Below, one piece after another: positions 33,006-44,426 of a DNA stretch of 64,000 bases. Both the position numbers and the translations under genes were made by a program. Source of the stretch: Pseudeuparius sepicola (lineage: Eukaryota > Arthropoda > Insecta > Coleoptera > Anthribidae); the NCBI GenBank assembly GCA_963920635.1, contig OY987301.1, positions 10,756,501-10,820,500 of the forward strand, in the 5' to 3' direction. How positions within the stretch are numbered: the stretch's first letter is position 1; each line of letters opens with the position of its first letter. The notes under the pieces are model-generated. The model did no database searches. It had not been told where the DNA came from and saw nothing but the letters and a program-made list of their open reading frames with translations.

Positions 33006-36000
33006 TCATTTGTGCGCAGAATACGCCACATCTTGGGCATCTCCTGTGCTATCATCCTGGAAAGACCGTTTGTAAGGTCCTCCTAGTCCAGGGCCCAAGT
33101 TATTGGTTCCTCCCCCGAATGCTGGTGCACCATACACCGGAGTGCCGTAAGTGCTCTGGGTTCCATAACCAAAGGAACCATAGTATCCACCAGGCAAGAA
33201 CGACTGGAAGAATTTCTACATAAAATAATGTTTTAAAAACTTTAGATACAACTTGTACCTAGAAAATCAAGTGTTCATTATTGATAACTTTCTTATTTAA
33301 GTAGACAATATATTGGTTTGGACAAAATTCACCTACGAGATTTTGGCTGTCAATTATCTGTTGAATAAGTAAACACAAACTTCAAAGTGACAGTGTGATC
33401 ACACAATTACAATAATTTTTTCCCAAACCAACCTATGGTGTATCTTTAAAAGTAACAAAGTTATCAATAAGTGAGCACTTAATTTGGTTATACACCTACC
33501 CCGTTTCTCATAAAGTATTGGACGAAGGAAATCAACGAAACGACCAGAGCCAACTTTGCGACAATTAGAGCTTTAGAGGTGAGGAGACCCAATCCTCCTA
33601 GTACGACTGGAATAATAATTGTCAAGAACAGACCTCCCATCATGAAGAAAGGGTTGGACATTCTCTTGTTCTTTCCACGACCTGAAAAATTAAGAAAATT
33701 GCTATTATTTTGTAATGCCAAACGAAATTTCAATTTCGAAAGAGAATCAGTAACAATTTTAATAGAGGATCTTTGTTAGCAGAGTAAGCAAAAACTACTG
33801 AACACCCGAGTTGAAGCAAGGAATCTGATTATGTGATTATGAGTTTCAATGTTACTAGCAATAAGGATGTTCATGTTCAGCTACGTAGATATTAGTTAAA
33901 AAGAAACATATAAAACTTGCCCGGTCTTTTATTTTCATGTTCATGGCTATTTCCGAACAAATTACCTTCCTCCAGGGTTCTGGCCAGGGTTTCTGTAGCG
34001 GGCAGTTTGATCTTCAGGGTTTTTCCAGATATCATTCTCGACATAGCATTCATGATGAGCTCCATCAATTTGGTCATTCTTTCTGATGGATTTACTGGTA
34101 AGTCTGAGGATAGCTCTTTGGCAATCCGGCTCTTCTCGGTTCCATCGCTATAATGGGAAATGGGAAGGAATTATACAGGGTGATTCAGTTTTATTCTGTA
34201 AGACTTGAGCAGGTAATAGAAAACCATAAAATAAAACTATTTCGTGGTATAAGCACAGACATATATGCTATATTGGTCCGTGGTATAAGCAACTTATAAA
34301 TTTCGCCTGAATTATGTTTAATTTTTGAAAAAATTAAAATAAAACGTTTCTTGATAAAATTTATAGTAACCCCCCTTATATTTGATATTGTGTTGAAAGC
34401 TGGTAGAATTTAGGGTTATAACTATATTTTATTACCATCCTCAGGACTCTACAAAAATACAAATCAAACAATAATCAAAAAATTTCTTAAAATTTGAATT
34501 ATTGAGGAATTCAAAAACAAGATATAAAAATGACAAGAACTAAGTGTAAAAATTGCAATGCATATGAAACTACCTAGAATTTCCTTTTGTGTAATAAATA
34601 GTATAAATCAGGTAACATAGATAACATATCAAAAAACAAGTCTATGATAAATTAATAACATAAAACAAATTGAAATGGTCTACCTGGCTGTTGGAAGTAA
34701 ATTGAAATTGACTATAGGGAATCAAATGATAGTTTATCCTTTCTAGATAGGTACTAAAGTCGTTAGAACGGATTTTAATAAATTGATAGTAGATTGGTAT
34801 CATCAACCAACCTTCTCAGAAGGATTTCTTAATTTCCACTAAAGTCATTCTTTTAAATAAAAGAATATATATCATCAATAACTTATAGAGTAGGGCAATT
34901 AAAACTTATTCACCGGAATTTTACACCAAAAATCTTAAAATCATTAAAACCTTTTTAATTAACAACAGCTACCCAATCTTCTTAGTCAACAAAATGCTTA
35001 ACAATAATAAAAACAAGGAGACTTCATCTAGTCTTGATTTTGACAGAAGACAATTTGGCAAGATATCTTACGTGCCACACCTTTCGGAAAAACTTGGTCA
35101 ATGCTTAGCATCTGACAATTTCCAGGTTGCATTCAGAAACAACACTTTGGAAAGTTGTTTTTCACAAAAACTAAAAGTAAAACTCCCTTTGAATAATTCA
35201 AAGTCATCAGCCGTCTCTAGTATTGCTTGTATGGATTGTTCTAAGTGTTACGTTGGTCAGTACTAGAATTAAGGAACACAAAAGAGATTGCAAAAATGCA
35301 AATAAATTAAATCCAACGGCTTTTATTGACCATGTGAGGGAGCAGGGACATCATTTTGATTTTGGTAGGACTTCGTCCCTTTTCTGTGATAGGACTAAGA
35401 TTTTAGGAACACAGAACAATCTTTCCAATCGATTCATTAAACGATTTGCATTGAAAATGTAATAGTGTCAATACAAGACAGGATATAGACCATCTCAATA
35501 AGCCTTAAACATCATCGGTAGATTAACGTAATTTTTCTAACACCGTCTAGTTGTTTTTTGTTTTAAACTACTGCGGTACCTGGATCGGTTGTTTTTTTGT
35601 TCTTATCTTTTTATGGTTTATCATAAGTTTCTACTACTATTTGTATTCATTCTACTTCCAACAGTCAGGCAGACATTTTCAATTTGTTTTATATTATTAA
35701 TTTACCATAGACCTGTTTCTTGAAATGTTAGCTTATTTATCTTATTTATTACACAAAAGGAAATACTAGTTTGGTAAGCATTGCAATATTTGTACACCTA
35801 GTTCTTGTCATTTTGATGTATTCTTTTGTATTTCTCAATCTTTCCAATTTTAAGAACTTTTTTGATTATTATTTTAATATTTTTGTAAAACCCTGAGGAT
35901 GGTAATAAAATATAACGAAACGTCGGCAATAACCTACAAAATCCCAGTTTCTTATAGCCTTAAATTTCTTTGTTTGATACAAGCTTTTTTTTGTTATAGC

Positions 36001-36938
36001 ATCAAACGTCTATCTTTATCAAAAAACCCACAAATCCAAGTTAATAAATATGGTACAAAATTTTAAACTGATATATTTCAAGAACATAAAATATCATTAA
36101 AAAAACATAAGTTTATGTCTCTGCTCACTTGTTTGACCTCACAGCAAATTTTAATGATCAGAAAAACGAAAAATTTTGAATTAAACATTTTCTACTTAGA
36201 TTCAAAAATAAAAGCTCTACATAATTTAATTATAATAGCAATCAACACCTTTTATTTCGGTTTCCTTCACGTTTCAATATTGACATCCATAAGGCTGTGG
36301 TAAGTATAAACAAGAAATATCATATAGATTTAGAAAATTAATGAACCCGAAAATGCTTCAAGGGTGAAGTATCTAAAGATACTCATATTTTAAGACATAT
36401 TAAATAGGAGAATTATTAAATTTCACTAATTGTACTATATATCAATTGTCTATTTCAATAAAATTCTTATACCGAAATAAAGAGTAAAGAGTGCGCTTCT
36501 CAAATTCAAACGAATTCAGGTACTTCTGGCTATTTTTTAATATTGTTTGATTTTTTGGTATTTGACATTTATTTTTTATATCATTTTCTGCCTTCAAATG
36601 TAAAAATTAAACTTTTGTTGTCGAGCATTGAGTATAGGTACCTGGAAATTGATACCCCTGGTAAAAGTTCCAAGTTGGGCTGTCCAGACACTTTTTCCAA
36701 CGACCTGAGCATCTTTTCCGCGGCACAGTTAATGATCCCATTTGCTCCACTCTCGGACGAACATTTTGCAAGGATGTTCAAAGGTCCTACGCCTACAGGA
36801 ACATCTTTCTGTGCCGACAAACAATATATCTTAATTTGTTGACTCAAATCACAAAACGAAAAAATCACTCACTCCAGATGAAACTGCTACTAATCCATAC
36901 AGGATAACTGCACGGTACACAATAAATTTATCATTCAT
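33006..36938 (-). CDS. Osiris family protein F (DUF1676), five exons
   Basis: Spliced model: complement(join(33006..33215, 33500..33681, 33966..34147, 36642..36808, 36873..36938)), 268 residues. All introns are GT-AG (donors GTGAGT, GTACCT, GTAATT, GTAGGT) and phases match throughout. Exon 1 is the signal peptide (1-22). Exon 2 holds C38 and C50 and ends at LLPGVSIS. Exon 3 holds an amphipathic KSRIAKELSSDLP...RMTKLMELIM region. Exon 4 is the hydrophobic domain (about 150-193: GGLFLTIIIPVVLGGLGLLTS). Exon 5 is a Gly/Tyr-rich tail ending AQDVAYSAHK, which fits the AQxxAY motif of classic Osiris proteins. Intron 2 (2.5 kb) contains a decayed Penelope-like element. A TATA box lies upstream. Confidence 0.87.
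34420..35940. mobile_element. Old Penelope-like element in an intron of gene F
   Basis: The right part encodes GIY-YIG pieces on the plus strand: CMDCSKCYVGQY (frame 34994-35266) continuing after a frameshift as TRIKEHKRDCKNANKL and FIDHVREQGHHFDF (to 35462). The left part (about 34425-34745) is an inverted, diverged copy of the tail (GGTAGACCATTTCAATTTG-type blocks). The reverse transcriptase is absent. It has the same head-to-head layout as the element at 24813-27936 but is older. It lies antisense to gene F. Confidence 0.75.
35890..35930 (+). ncRNA. Decayed hammerhead-like motif of the intronic Penelope-like element
   Basis: Core CTGAGGA (35893-35899), then GAAA, a self-complementary ACGT and cleavage triplet GTC (35922-35924). 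Flanking CC/GG could form a two-base stem I. Stem II is poor (GGTA against TAAC with mismatches), so activity is doubtful. The inverted arm keeps CTGAGGA near 34440 but has lost GAAACG. Confidence 0.45.
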
Positions 36939-36991
36939 CTTGACTGATGCACTATGGAGGAACCGACACTTTAGGACACAAAAGGCACACT

Positions 36992-37025
36992 AATTTCCGA
37001 AAACGCGGCGTGGCATATTTATATA
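36992..37025 (-). promoter_or_regulatory. Core promoter of gene F
   Basis: TATATAAATA on the minus strand (from 37025) with an initiator-like TTAGTG about 33 bases downstream. The start codon lies about 55 bases further on. Confidence 0.55.
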
Positions 37026-37722
37026 CGGTAAGAGATCCCCTACAATGCATACATTTTTTTCAAACAATGCGAGGAGTTGACGTATTGTATGTTAAACCTC
37101 ACCCACCTTGCCCAGTTACGTGGTTTGACCTACAGAAATAAGGAAACAAGAGTAAGTATTTGCTTTTGGAGGAGAAATGTCGTCCGGAACTTAATATTGT
37201 CACGGGTCTTGTCAATATTTGTGGAAAGCCGAAATGATTTGCTTTCTCACAATCTTTGCAGAAAAATTGGGAAGAATATGAGTATATAGACATAGATACT
37301 AATATATATGTATGTAATTCGTATTGATATTATAATTTCAATAACGGTGGCTGATATGTAAATTGGGTGCCCCCGAAATAAAAGATTTTCGCCAACTGGA
37401 ATCTGATGTAGGATGTTTTGACAGTGCAAGTTGATGGCTCAATTGTTTGCCTCCAAATCGCAAACGTGTGAGTCGACTAAATGTTTAACATATAAACAAA
37501 AATATTCTCATTGGTTAACAATATTATTTGGTACCGATCCGAAAACATGGCATAGTAAATAAGTAAGAACTTACCACGACCTTCCATCTTGCGGCAATCG
37601 TAGCGTAGCGAATTCTCGATATTTTCGGGGGTCAACCCCTTTTACAAGGTGTTCATAGTTATTTTTTACACCCCTTAACTCTTTTATTTTTGAACAATAA
37701 AAAATGTTAAAAAGAAAAGTTG

Positions 37723-37995
37723 TAGGGTTTTAAAAACAATTATAAAATTCCTTGTGAATGTGGAAAGTTCTATGTTGGGGAGACTTGTAAGGTATTTAAC
37801 GTTCATTTAAAAGAACGAAAATTACATCGGGGAAAGTAAAATTTTAAAGTCAATAATATGTTAACACTGTTTAATAATAATCAAAGAATTTTGTGGGATA
37901 GATCCCAACCAATTCTCAAAGAAGAATTAGGAAATACGCGAAAAATTAAGGAATCGGATTTATTTTAGGAAATATAGACAATAATTGTGTTGCCG
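37723..37995 (+). mobile_element. Penelope-like GIY-YIG fragment between genes F and G
   Basis: A plus-strand translation gives YKIPCECGKFYVGETCK, the GIY-YIG core. After a stop it continues with NNNQRILWD and KEELGNTRKIKESDLF, the usual carboxyl end of these endonucleases. It is a short relic of a subfamily different from the two larger copies. Confidence 0.65.
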
Positions 37996-38299
37996 AATAT
38001 TCGGCGGAATTCGGTAAAATAATATTAGCAGTTATTCAATGAGAAATTAGTATATAGAGTTAAATAGAACACAGGGTGCAATATCAGACAGATTTATTGA
38101 GTTAACGTTCAAAGTTTCGTTCTTTTAATGTCCTAGGCATTTATGAATCATCCTGGGTTTTTTTCTGGCATCTTGTGGCGAAAATCCCAATTAAAAATTA
38201 AATGGAAATATTTCTGAAGTCTATACTGATTTATTTGTGAAAAGTGGGTATTTCATAGAAACGTTAGAAAAAAATACAAAGGTCCATTCAAAATTACAA

Positions 38300-38305
38300 T
38301 TTATT
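38300..38305 (-). terminator. Polyadenylation signal of gene G
   Basis: AATAAA on the minus strand 31 bases past the stop codon. Confidence 0.5.
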
Positions 38306-38335
38306 GAACTACGCCACAAGTTTGCTTTCCACTAA

Positions 38336-39069
38336 TCAATATGTGTAATATATTGTGTCCTGCGGTGCTGACTGTTCATAATCTAAACCATCCATTGTCA
38401 TCATTGTTGGCATGTATCCTTTCTTGGTGTCATCTTCCTTTGCCCATGTGCCTTCGTTTACGTGCACCACCTTAAGCTAAAAATTCGCACAACTTTGTGC
38501 ATAAATGATATTGTCTATAATAATAATTCATTTGTGAGGAAATCGTGTCATTTCTAGTTCTAGGTTGACACAGAGCCAATACTGTAGCTAACCGTCGTTG
38601 AACTAGAAATGAACTTATAAAAATGTGCGTATTATTCCAAGAAACAGTACCTATGTAGGTACTGTCCAATCTTACCGATGGGGGTGGTTGATGATTGTAT
38701 GCTACTTTCGCATACCCAATTATTGAGGATATTATCAAGCTCATGGTACTAAGCACAACTGCTATACTTGACATCACTGCCATCGCTTTGAAAGCCATTG
38801 GAAATAGCACCGATTTGACAATAAGGGCACCGAATATTAGCGGAATAAGGTATTTGTTCTTTTTCTTTTTCCTAGCTTCTTCTTCAAAATCTGGAAGGTA
38901 TGTTTTTAATCCTAGTTGCATATTCCACTAACTTCAACTCACCTTCACCTATAAGAGATCTGTTAGCAGCACCACTATTATTGTACGCCGGCATAGTGGA
39001 CAAGGTAAAACAGCAACCACTGGCCATAACACATAAAACTAAGACGCATACGACTTTGCGGAAGGACAT
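38336..39069 (-). CDS. Short Osiris-like protein G, three exons
   Basis: Spliced model: complement(join(38336..38476, 38676..38890, 38943..39069)), 160 residues. Introns are 52 and 199 bases, GT-AG, with consistent phases (1, then 0). Exon 1 gives a signal peptide (about 1-20). Exon 2 starts with DFEEEARKKKKNKY and then a long hydrophobic region (57-104: LIPLIFGALIVKSVLF...) corresponding to exon 4 of gene F, with the same phase at its start. Exon 3 encodes an acidic/Tyr tail ending QDTIYYTY. The paired-cysteine region and the middle domain of full Osiris proteins are absent, so it is a reduced family member. It lies 1.4 kb upstream of gene F on the same strand. No strong TATA box was seen. 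Confidence 0.72.
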
Positions 39070-39878
39070 GTTGTGTTGGAGTGTGCCCGTTTGATTACGT
39101 TCTCGTGTTTTTTGTGTGAAATGGGTCGGCGATATGTTATTCTGTCAAATGAGATGATAAAAATTACATGCACTTAGGTTCCACTTACCGTAACGAATCT
39201 ACCTACTTGACATTTCGTCAGTGTCAAGCAAGATTTGCAGGGCATGGATCATTTAAATAATCCAATGTTCTGTTATTTTTTTATGTTTTTTTGATGCCGG
39301 TTTTTAATGATATCCCATCATATTATATTACCTATACCAATAAAAAAAATACTATAGAATAATGTGCCCAATGGACGTTTTGACCCATTTTATTTGTTTT
39401 GCTAGTTTATCGGTTACCACAACGAATTAGGTACAGCAATTATTTTCATAAATCTTTTTTAATACGCTGGATGATTCTGTTCAAGGTTTCAGAATGATTA
39501 TCTAGGTATTTGGCGTGTCCACCAAAAGACAACTGCTAAGTAAATTCAGTATATACAGGGTGGTACACTTTTTTGTAGCAGGAATTTAACAGCCGATAGA
39601 AAAAAAATTACTTGAAGCGGAAAATTTCATGTCATAGGTCCGTAAACGCTTCGTTTTAAAGATACAAGGTGTTGAAAATTCCAAAGAAAATACCAATTAT
39701 TTTAATAGCGTGATAATTACATTAATTAAAAAAATAGAGTTCGGCCCTGCCCAAAATCAAATTTGTAACTTTACTCCGAAAGAAATTTTAATTCTCAACA
39801 ACAGTTTTACAAGTGTTTTAATTTTTTTGTCAAATTGAAACATAATTATAATTAATGACACCTTTTAAATAACTTGTA
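39070..39878. other. AT-rich intergenic DNA upstream of gene G
   Basis: Nothing is recognised except a possible MITE end near 39556 (ACAGGGTGGTACAC). Confidence 0.5.
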
Positions 39879-40096
39879 CAGGGTGTCCCATTTTGGGTGT
39901 TTTTGGGTGTTTTTCTCAAAAATCTCGGTTATTATTAAAGCTAGAGGGTTGCGGTTTTCACGTCACTGTACTACTTTTTTGAGAGGAATTTGGTGGACCA
40001 ATCAGATTTTAGATAAGTTTTGTAGTTTCCGCGCATTGGCGCAGGACTGAAATTTTCGATTTTTTGGAAACCTCTCTCCTGGCTACAACTTATATA

Positions 40097-42035
40097 CAGT
40101 GTGACCCATTTGTTTTGGGGTCAGTCTGTAAAAAGTGTATCAATCGTGCGATTTGGCTGATTTTTTTTTACATTGTAGAGCTCGATGAACTGCACATTTT
40201 GAACAAAAATTGCCTGGTTCGCATAAAATCCAAAGCCTACTATGACCGTTTTTATGAGCAAAATTTTAAGAAACCATATTAGCGTTTTTTTTTGAAAAAA
40301 TCTGTGTGCGCCAATGGATTGAGCACCCCTCGAAATGGGTATGTACAAAATTTCATCAAAATATTTCAAGTAATAACGATTTTGTAGAAAAATTAAAAAT
40401 GCAGCCAAGGTACGTCTTTATTTTCAAAAATTCAAAGTTGGCCATGGAAAATAATTGAATTGTAATAATACAACCTTATGCTTATAAACACAAAACATAA
40501 AAACAATTAAAATTATAAAATTTTTGTAACTTCTACCAAGCCTCCATTTTCTACAATGCATTTGTCGTTCCTCTTGCGTACATTCAAAATTACATTTCGT
40601 ATTTGCTGTGGAGTAATTTCCTCACAACTACGGTTTATCCTAGCTTGCAGTTCTTGTAAATTATGGGGTCTTGACTTATAAACATTTTGCTTAAGTGTAC
40701 CCCAAAGAAAAAAATCTAAAGGAGTTAAGTCCGGAGATCTCGGTGGCCACTCACAGAAAGGACTATTTCGCCCTATCCAACAGTTTTCAAAATTATTATC
40801 TAGCCAGTTTCTGATTAAACGAGCATTATGAATAGGACTGCCATCTAACTGTAACTTTAAATTTAAACGGTATCTTAATGGTAACTCATCTAAAGCATTT
40901 CTAAATTCAATTTCTAGAAAATTCAAGAAGCCAGCCGCATTCAAATTCCCTTCAAAGAAAAATGGGCCAATTATTCTGTCTCGTAGTATTCCACACCAAA
41001 CGTTAATTTTTTGTGAATATTGTCTCCTTGCATTTATTATAAACTCTGGATTTTCAGCTGACCAGTGACGGCAGTTTTGACTTGATACTACACCATTTGT
41101 AGTAAACGTGGCTTCGTCGGTGAATAAAATTTCATTTAAAAAGTTGCCATTATGGAGATATTCACCTTGCAGCCAATAGCAAAATTCTAATCTTCTCTCC
41201 TCATCTCCTGGTTCCAGGGTGTGCAAAAATTTTGGCTTAAACGGTTTTATTTTGTTTTGTCTCAAACATCTCCTTATACTCTCTCTGGGTATATGAAGGT
41301 CTAAACTAGCCGTTCGAACACTATTTCGAGGATTGTCACTAAAGTATTGCAGAATTTGATTGTTATTTTCAACAAGTCCACGGCGTCCATTTTGCCTAGT
41401 TTTTAATAAATTTTTAGAAATCGATCCAGTTTCATCAAAAATATTGTTTATACGTTGTACAGTACTTCGACTCACTGATCTACCTGGGTGTCTATTGTTA
41501 AATTCGGCCGCAGCTTCTGCTGCCGAGGGCTCGTTGTCGCCCACGAGTCGAACAATTTCTATTTTGTCTCTTATGCTTAAATATTCCATAATTATGATAA
41601 TTAATTGTATTGAGCACAAACAATTTCTGAACTCAATTTAGACAGTTTGACACTTAATAAAAGTAAACAATTCAATTATTTTCCATGGCCAACTTTGAAT
41701 TTTTGAAAATAAAGACGTACCTTGGCTGCATTTTTAATTTTTCTACAAAATCGTTATTACTTGAAATATTTTGATGAAATTTTGTACATACCCATTTCGA
41801 GGGGTGCTCAATCCATTGGCGCACACAGATTTTTTCAAAAAAAAACGCTAATATGGTTTCTTAAAATTTTGCTCATAAAAACGGTCATAGTAGGCTTTGG
41901 ATTTTATGCGAACCAGGCAATTTTTGTTCAAAATGTGCAGTTCATCGAGCTCTACAATTAAAAAAAAAAAATCAGCCAAATCGCACGATTGATACACTTT
42001 TTACAGACTGACCCCAAAACAAATGGGTCACACTG
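40097..42035 (-). mobile_element. IS630-Tc1-mariner element with about 367-bp inverted repeats
   Basis: It is bounded by TA on both sides. Left inverted repeat 40097-40463 and right 41668-42035 are nearly identical; both begin CAGTGTGACCCATTTGTTTT. Between them lies one transposase gene on the minus strand. The target was TATATA inside the left arm of an older foldback element. An intact frame and near-identical ends point to recent activity. Confidence 0.9.
40513..41589 (-). CDS. Mariner-type transposase (DDxD, spacing 37)
   Basis: An uninterrupted frame of 358 residues from the ATG at 41589; ten more codons upstream (ATG at 41619) are open but hydrophobic and unlikely. An amino helix-turn-helix region (YLSIRDKIEIVRL ... 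RSVSRSTVQRI) and a second (SVRTASLDLHIPRESIRRCL) would bind the inverted repeats. The catalytic domain has FTDEATFT (D158), LDGSPIHNA (D249) and WPPRSPDLTPLDFFLWG (D287); 37 residues separate the last two, against 34 in classic mariners. Product: cut-and-paste transposase acting in the nucleus. No stops or frameshifts are seen. Confidence 0.9.
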   Translation of the reverse strand: MEYLSIRDKIEIVRLVGDNEPSAAEAAAEFNNRHPGRSVSRSTVQRINNIFDETGSISKNLLKTRQNGRRGLVENNNQILQYFSDNPRNSVRTASLDLHIPRESIRRCLRQNKIKPFKPKFLHTLEPGDEERRLEFCYWLQGEYLHNGNFLNEILFTDEATFTTNGVVSSQNCRHWSAENPEFIINARRQYSQKINVWCGILRDRIIGPFFFEGNLNAAGFLNFLEIEFRNALDELPLRYRLNLKLQLDGSPIHNARLIRNWLDNNFENCWIGRNSPFCEWPPRSPDLTPLDFFLWGTLKQNVYKSRPHNLQELQARINRSCEEITPQQIRNVILNVRKRNDKCIVENGGLVEVTKIL

Positions 42036-42494
42036 TAGATATATCGACAAATTTAATCAACTATTTTTACAGATTTTTTGGCGTAGAATCGAATGGAATA
42101 ACTAGTTTTTCGGTAGCGTTGATAGTTTTTGAGATATGAACTATGGTTTCCTTTTAAAAAAATATAACTTTGGTTCATATCTCAAAAACTATTAACGCTA
42201 CCAAAAAACTATTTATTCCATTCGATACTACGCCAAAAAATCTATAAAAATAGTTGATTAAATTTGTCGATATACTTATATAAGTTGTAGCCAGGAGAGA
42301 GGTTTCCAAAAAATCGAAAATTTCAGTCCTGCGCCAATGCGCGGAAACTATAAAACTTATCTAAAATCTGATTACTCCACCAAATTCCTCTCAAAAAAGT
42401 AGTACAGTGACGTGAAAACCGCAACCCTCTAGCATTAATAATAACCGAGATTTTTGAGAAGAACACCCAAAAACACCCAAAATGGGACACCCTG

Positions 42495-43690
42495 TACATT
42501 ATTCCTTGTTAAATAATTTGCAATTTAATGGCTGGTGTACAATCCATGAGACGTCGATGTGAATTATGTTTTCAACAAAATTGTTAATATTTTGAACATC
42601 GATTTCAAATTAGATTAGTTTTGACGTAAAAATGCAGTGGAAAACACATATTTTTTAGTAGAATTTCCAATTACCTACATTCTAATTATTTCTATCAGAA
42701 CTGAGCAGAGTTTATTGAACAATTTTTTAAAATGTAGTTTTACTCTCTCTATAATAACTAATCTATAATTTCTAGAATACACCCGGTACAGTATTTCTTC
42801 TGGGTCATTTGAATATGGCTTTGATTTCGAGTTCGATCCGCGAATAAAGCATTACTCCTCGAATCTGGCACGCAAAGAAAACCTCCAATTTTACTAACGC
42901 TACATTAAACAATTTGTCCCCCAGTCATGGTCCAATTACATCTTCGCTCACTCGTAAACTGCGTTTACCGCATATTTTCGAATTCTGACAATTACGGTTG
43001 GATTTTTTTCAGATGTCCGTATGCCAATAATTGGTGTCTGCTGCGAAGGTATGCCAAAGGGAATGTCGGTAAAGCCAGACATTATGGATAGAACCACCAA
43101 GAACAATGGTGGGATAATGATGGGTTAGGTCTATCGCATATAGCACTGATTTCAGGGGTTTCAATAAATACAGTTATTTTCTAGTAGAAAATTATAACAT
43201 AAATTTCAATAAGTTTATTTAAACAAGGCAGACAATAATTTCAACAATATACATTAAAGTTTTGCCGACAATTAATAAACGATGTCCAAGTTAATGTAAG
43301 TAAGTATATACCTACTTACTACATAGAAGCCGTTATAGAATATGGGTTTTAGAGTAAAATTTGTTGAAAAAAAAGAGCATATCGATGTTTTGACAAACAA
43401 GTGACATTTTTGAAGTTTCTTTTGTTAAAAGTCAAATTTGACAGTTGAAGAAAGTCATGTGACCGCTTTTGCATACGTCATTTTTTAGTCGAAAGGTATC
43501 ATAACAAATATTTTGCCAAAGTCTTTAAATTTGAGAGATATCTTATATTTTTAGGTAGTATGTCCGTTATACATGGTGTTTCCTAAACATGCGGCAAAAA
43601 TTTAAGGGATTAATGCTTGGGCCAAAATAAAAAAGAGTCCAAATAAACATATGTCCAGAATTGCTTCATTTCTGAAATACAGGGTGTTAA
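42495..43690. other. AT-rich intergenic DNA
   Basis: No gene found. Near 43572-43690 two possible MITE ends occur (ACATGGTGTTTCCTAAAC, ACAGGGTGTTAAAAG). Confidence 0.45.
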
Positions 43691-44075
43691 AAGTTTTTTG
43701 GTAGCGTTAATAGTTTTTGAGATATGAACTAAGGTTTCCATTTAAAAAAAATATAACTTTGGTTCATATCTCAAAAACTATTAACGCTACCAAAAAACGA
43801 ATTATTCCATTCGATTCTACGCCAAAAAATCTATAAAAATAGTTGATTAAATTTGTCGATATACATATATAATATATAAGTTGGAGCCAAAAAATCGAAA
43901 ATTTCAGTCCTGCGCCAATGCGCGGAAACTATAAAACTTATCTAAAATCTGATTGGTCCACCAAATTCCTCTCAAAAAAGTAGTACAGTGACGTGAAAAC
44001 CGCAACCCTCTAGCTTTAATAATAACCGAGATTTTTGAGAAAAACACCCAAAAACACCCAAAATGGGACACCCTG
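43691..44075. repeat. Partial second copy of the CAGGGTGTCCC foldback
   Basis: Contains the central palindrome and the complete right arm of the element at 39879-42494, ending GGGACACCCTG before TA. The left arm is missing. Confidence 0.85.
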
Positions 44076-44426
44076 TACTATACAAAAAAATCAAGGAACA
44101 AAAAAAGTTGTATTTTTAATTGCTTTATCCAAGCACGTTATGACAAATAGAATAAAAAAATATATTTTTTATACAAAACTTTAACAAACTGTATTTCTTC
44201 AATTCTAGACCTATTATGTTTATAGGATTTTTTTATTTTGACCCAAATTATAACAAATAACCAAAACCACCTTAATTTTCTAAAATCCGTGATTTGGTAT
44301 TGCAACATTCCAACGAAAAATACACAAAATTGCACAAACCGTGAAGCCGCTAGTCGTCCTCTCACAAAATATCATCCTATAATATTCTACAATAAATAAA
44401 ATAAATAACATAAAAGTAACTAATCG

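Larger units (their letters stand above)
39879..42494. repeat. Foldback element (terminus CAGGGTGTCCC) interrupted by a mariner-type transposon
   Basis: The left end reads CAGGGTGTCCCATTTTGGGT after TA, and the right end is its complement before TA. Arms pair through CGTCACTGTACTACTTTTTT and CGCGCATTGGCGCAGGACTG blocks. The centre (42100-42200) is a short palindrome of GATATGAACTA...TAACGCTACC. Without the insertion it would be about 680 bases. A second, partial copy is at 43691-44075. Confidence 0.88.
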
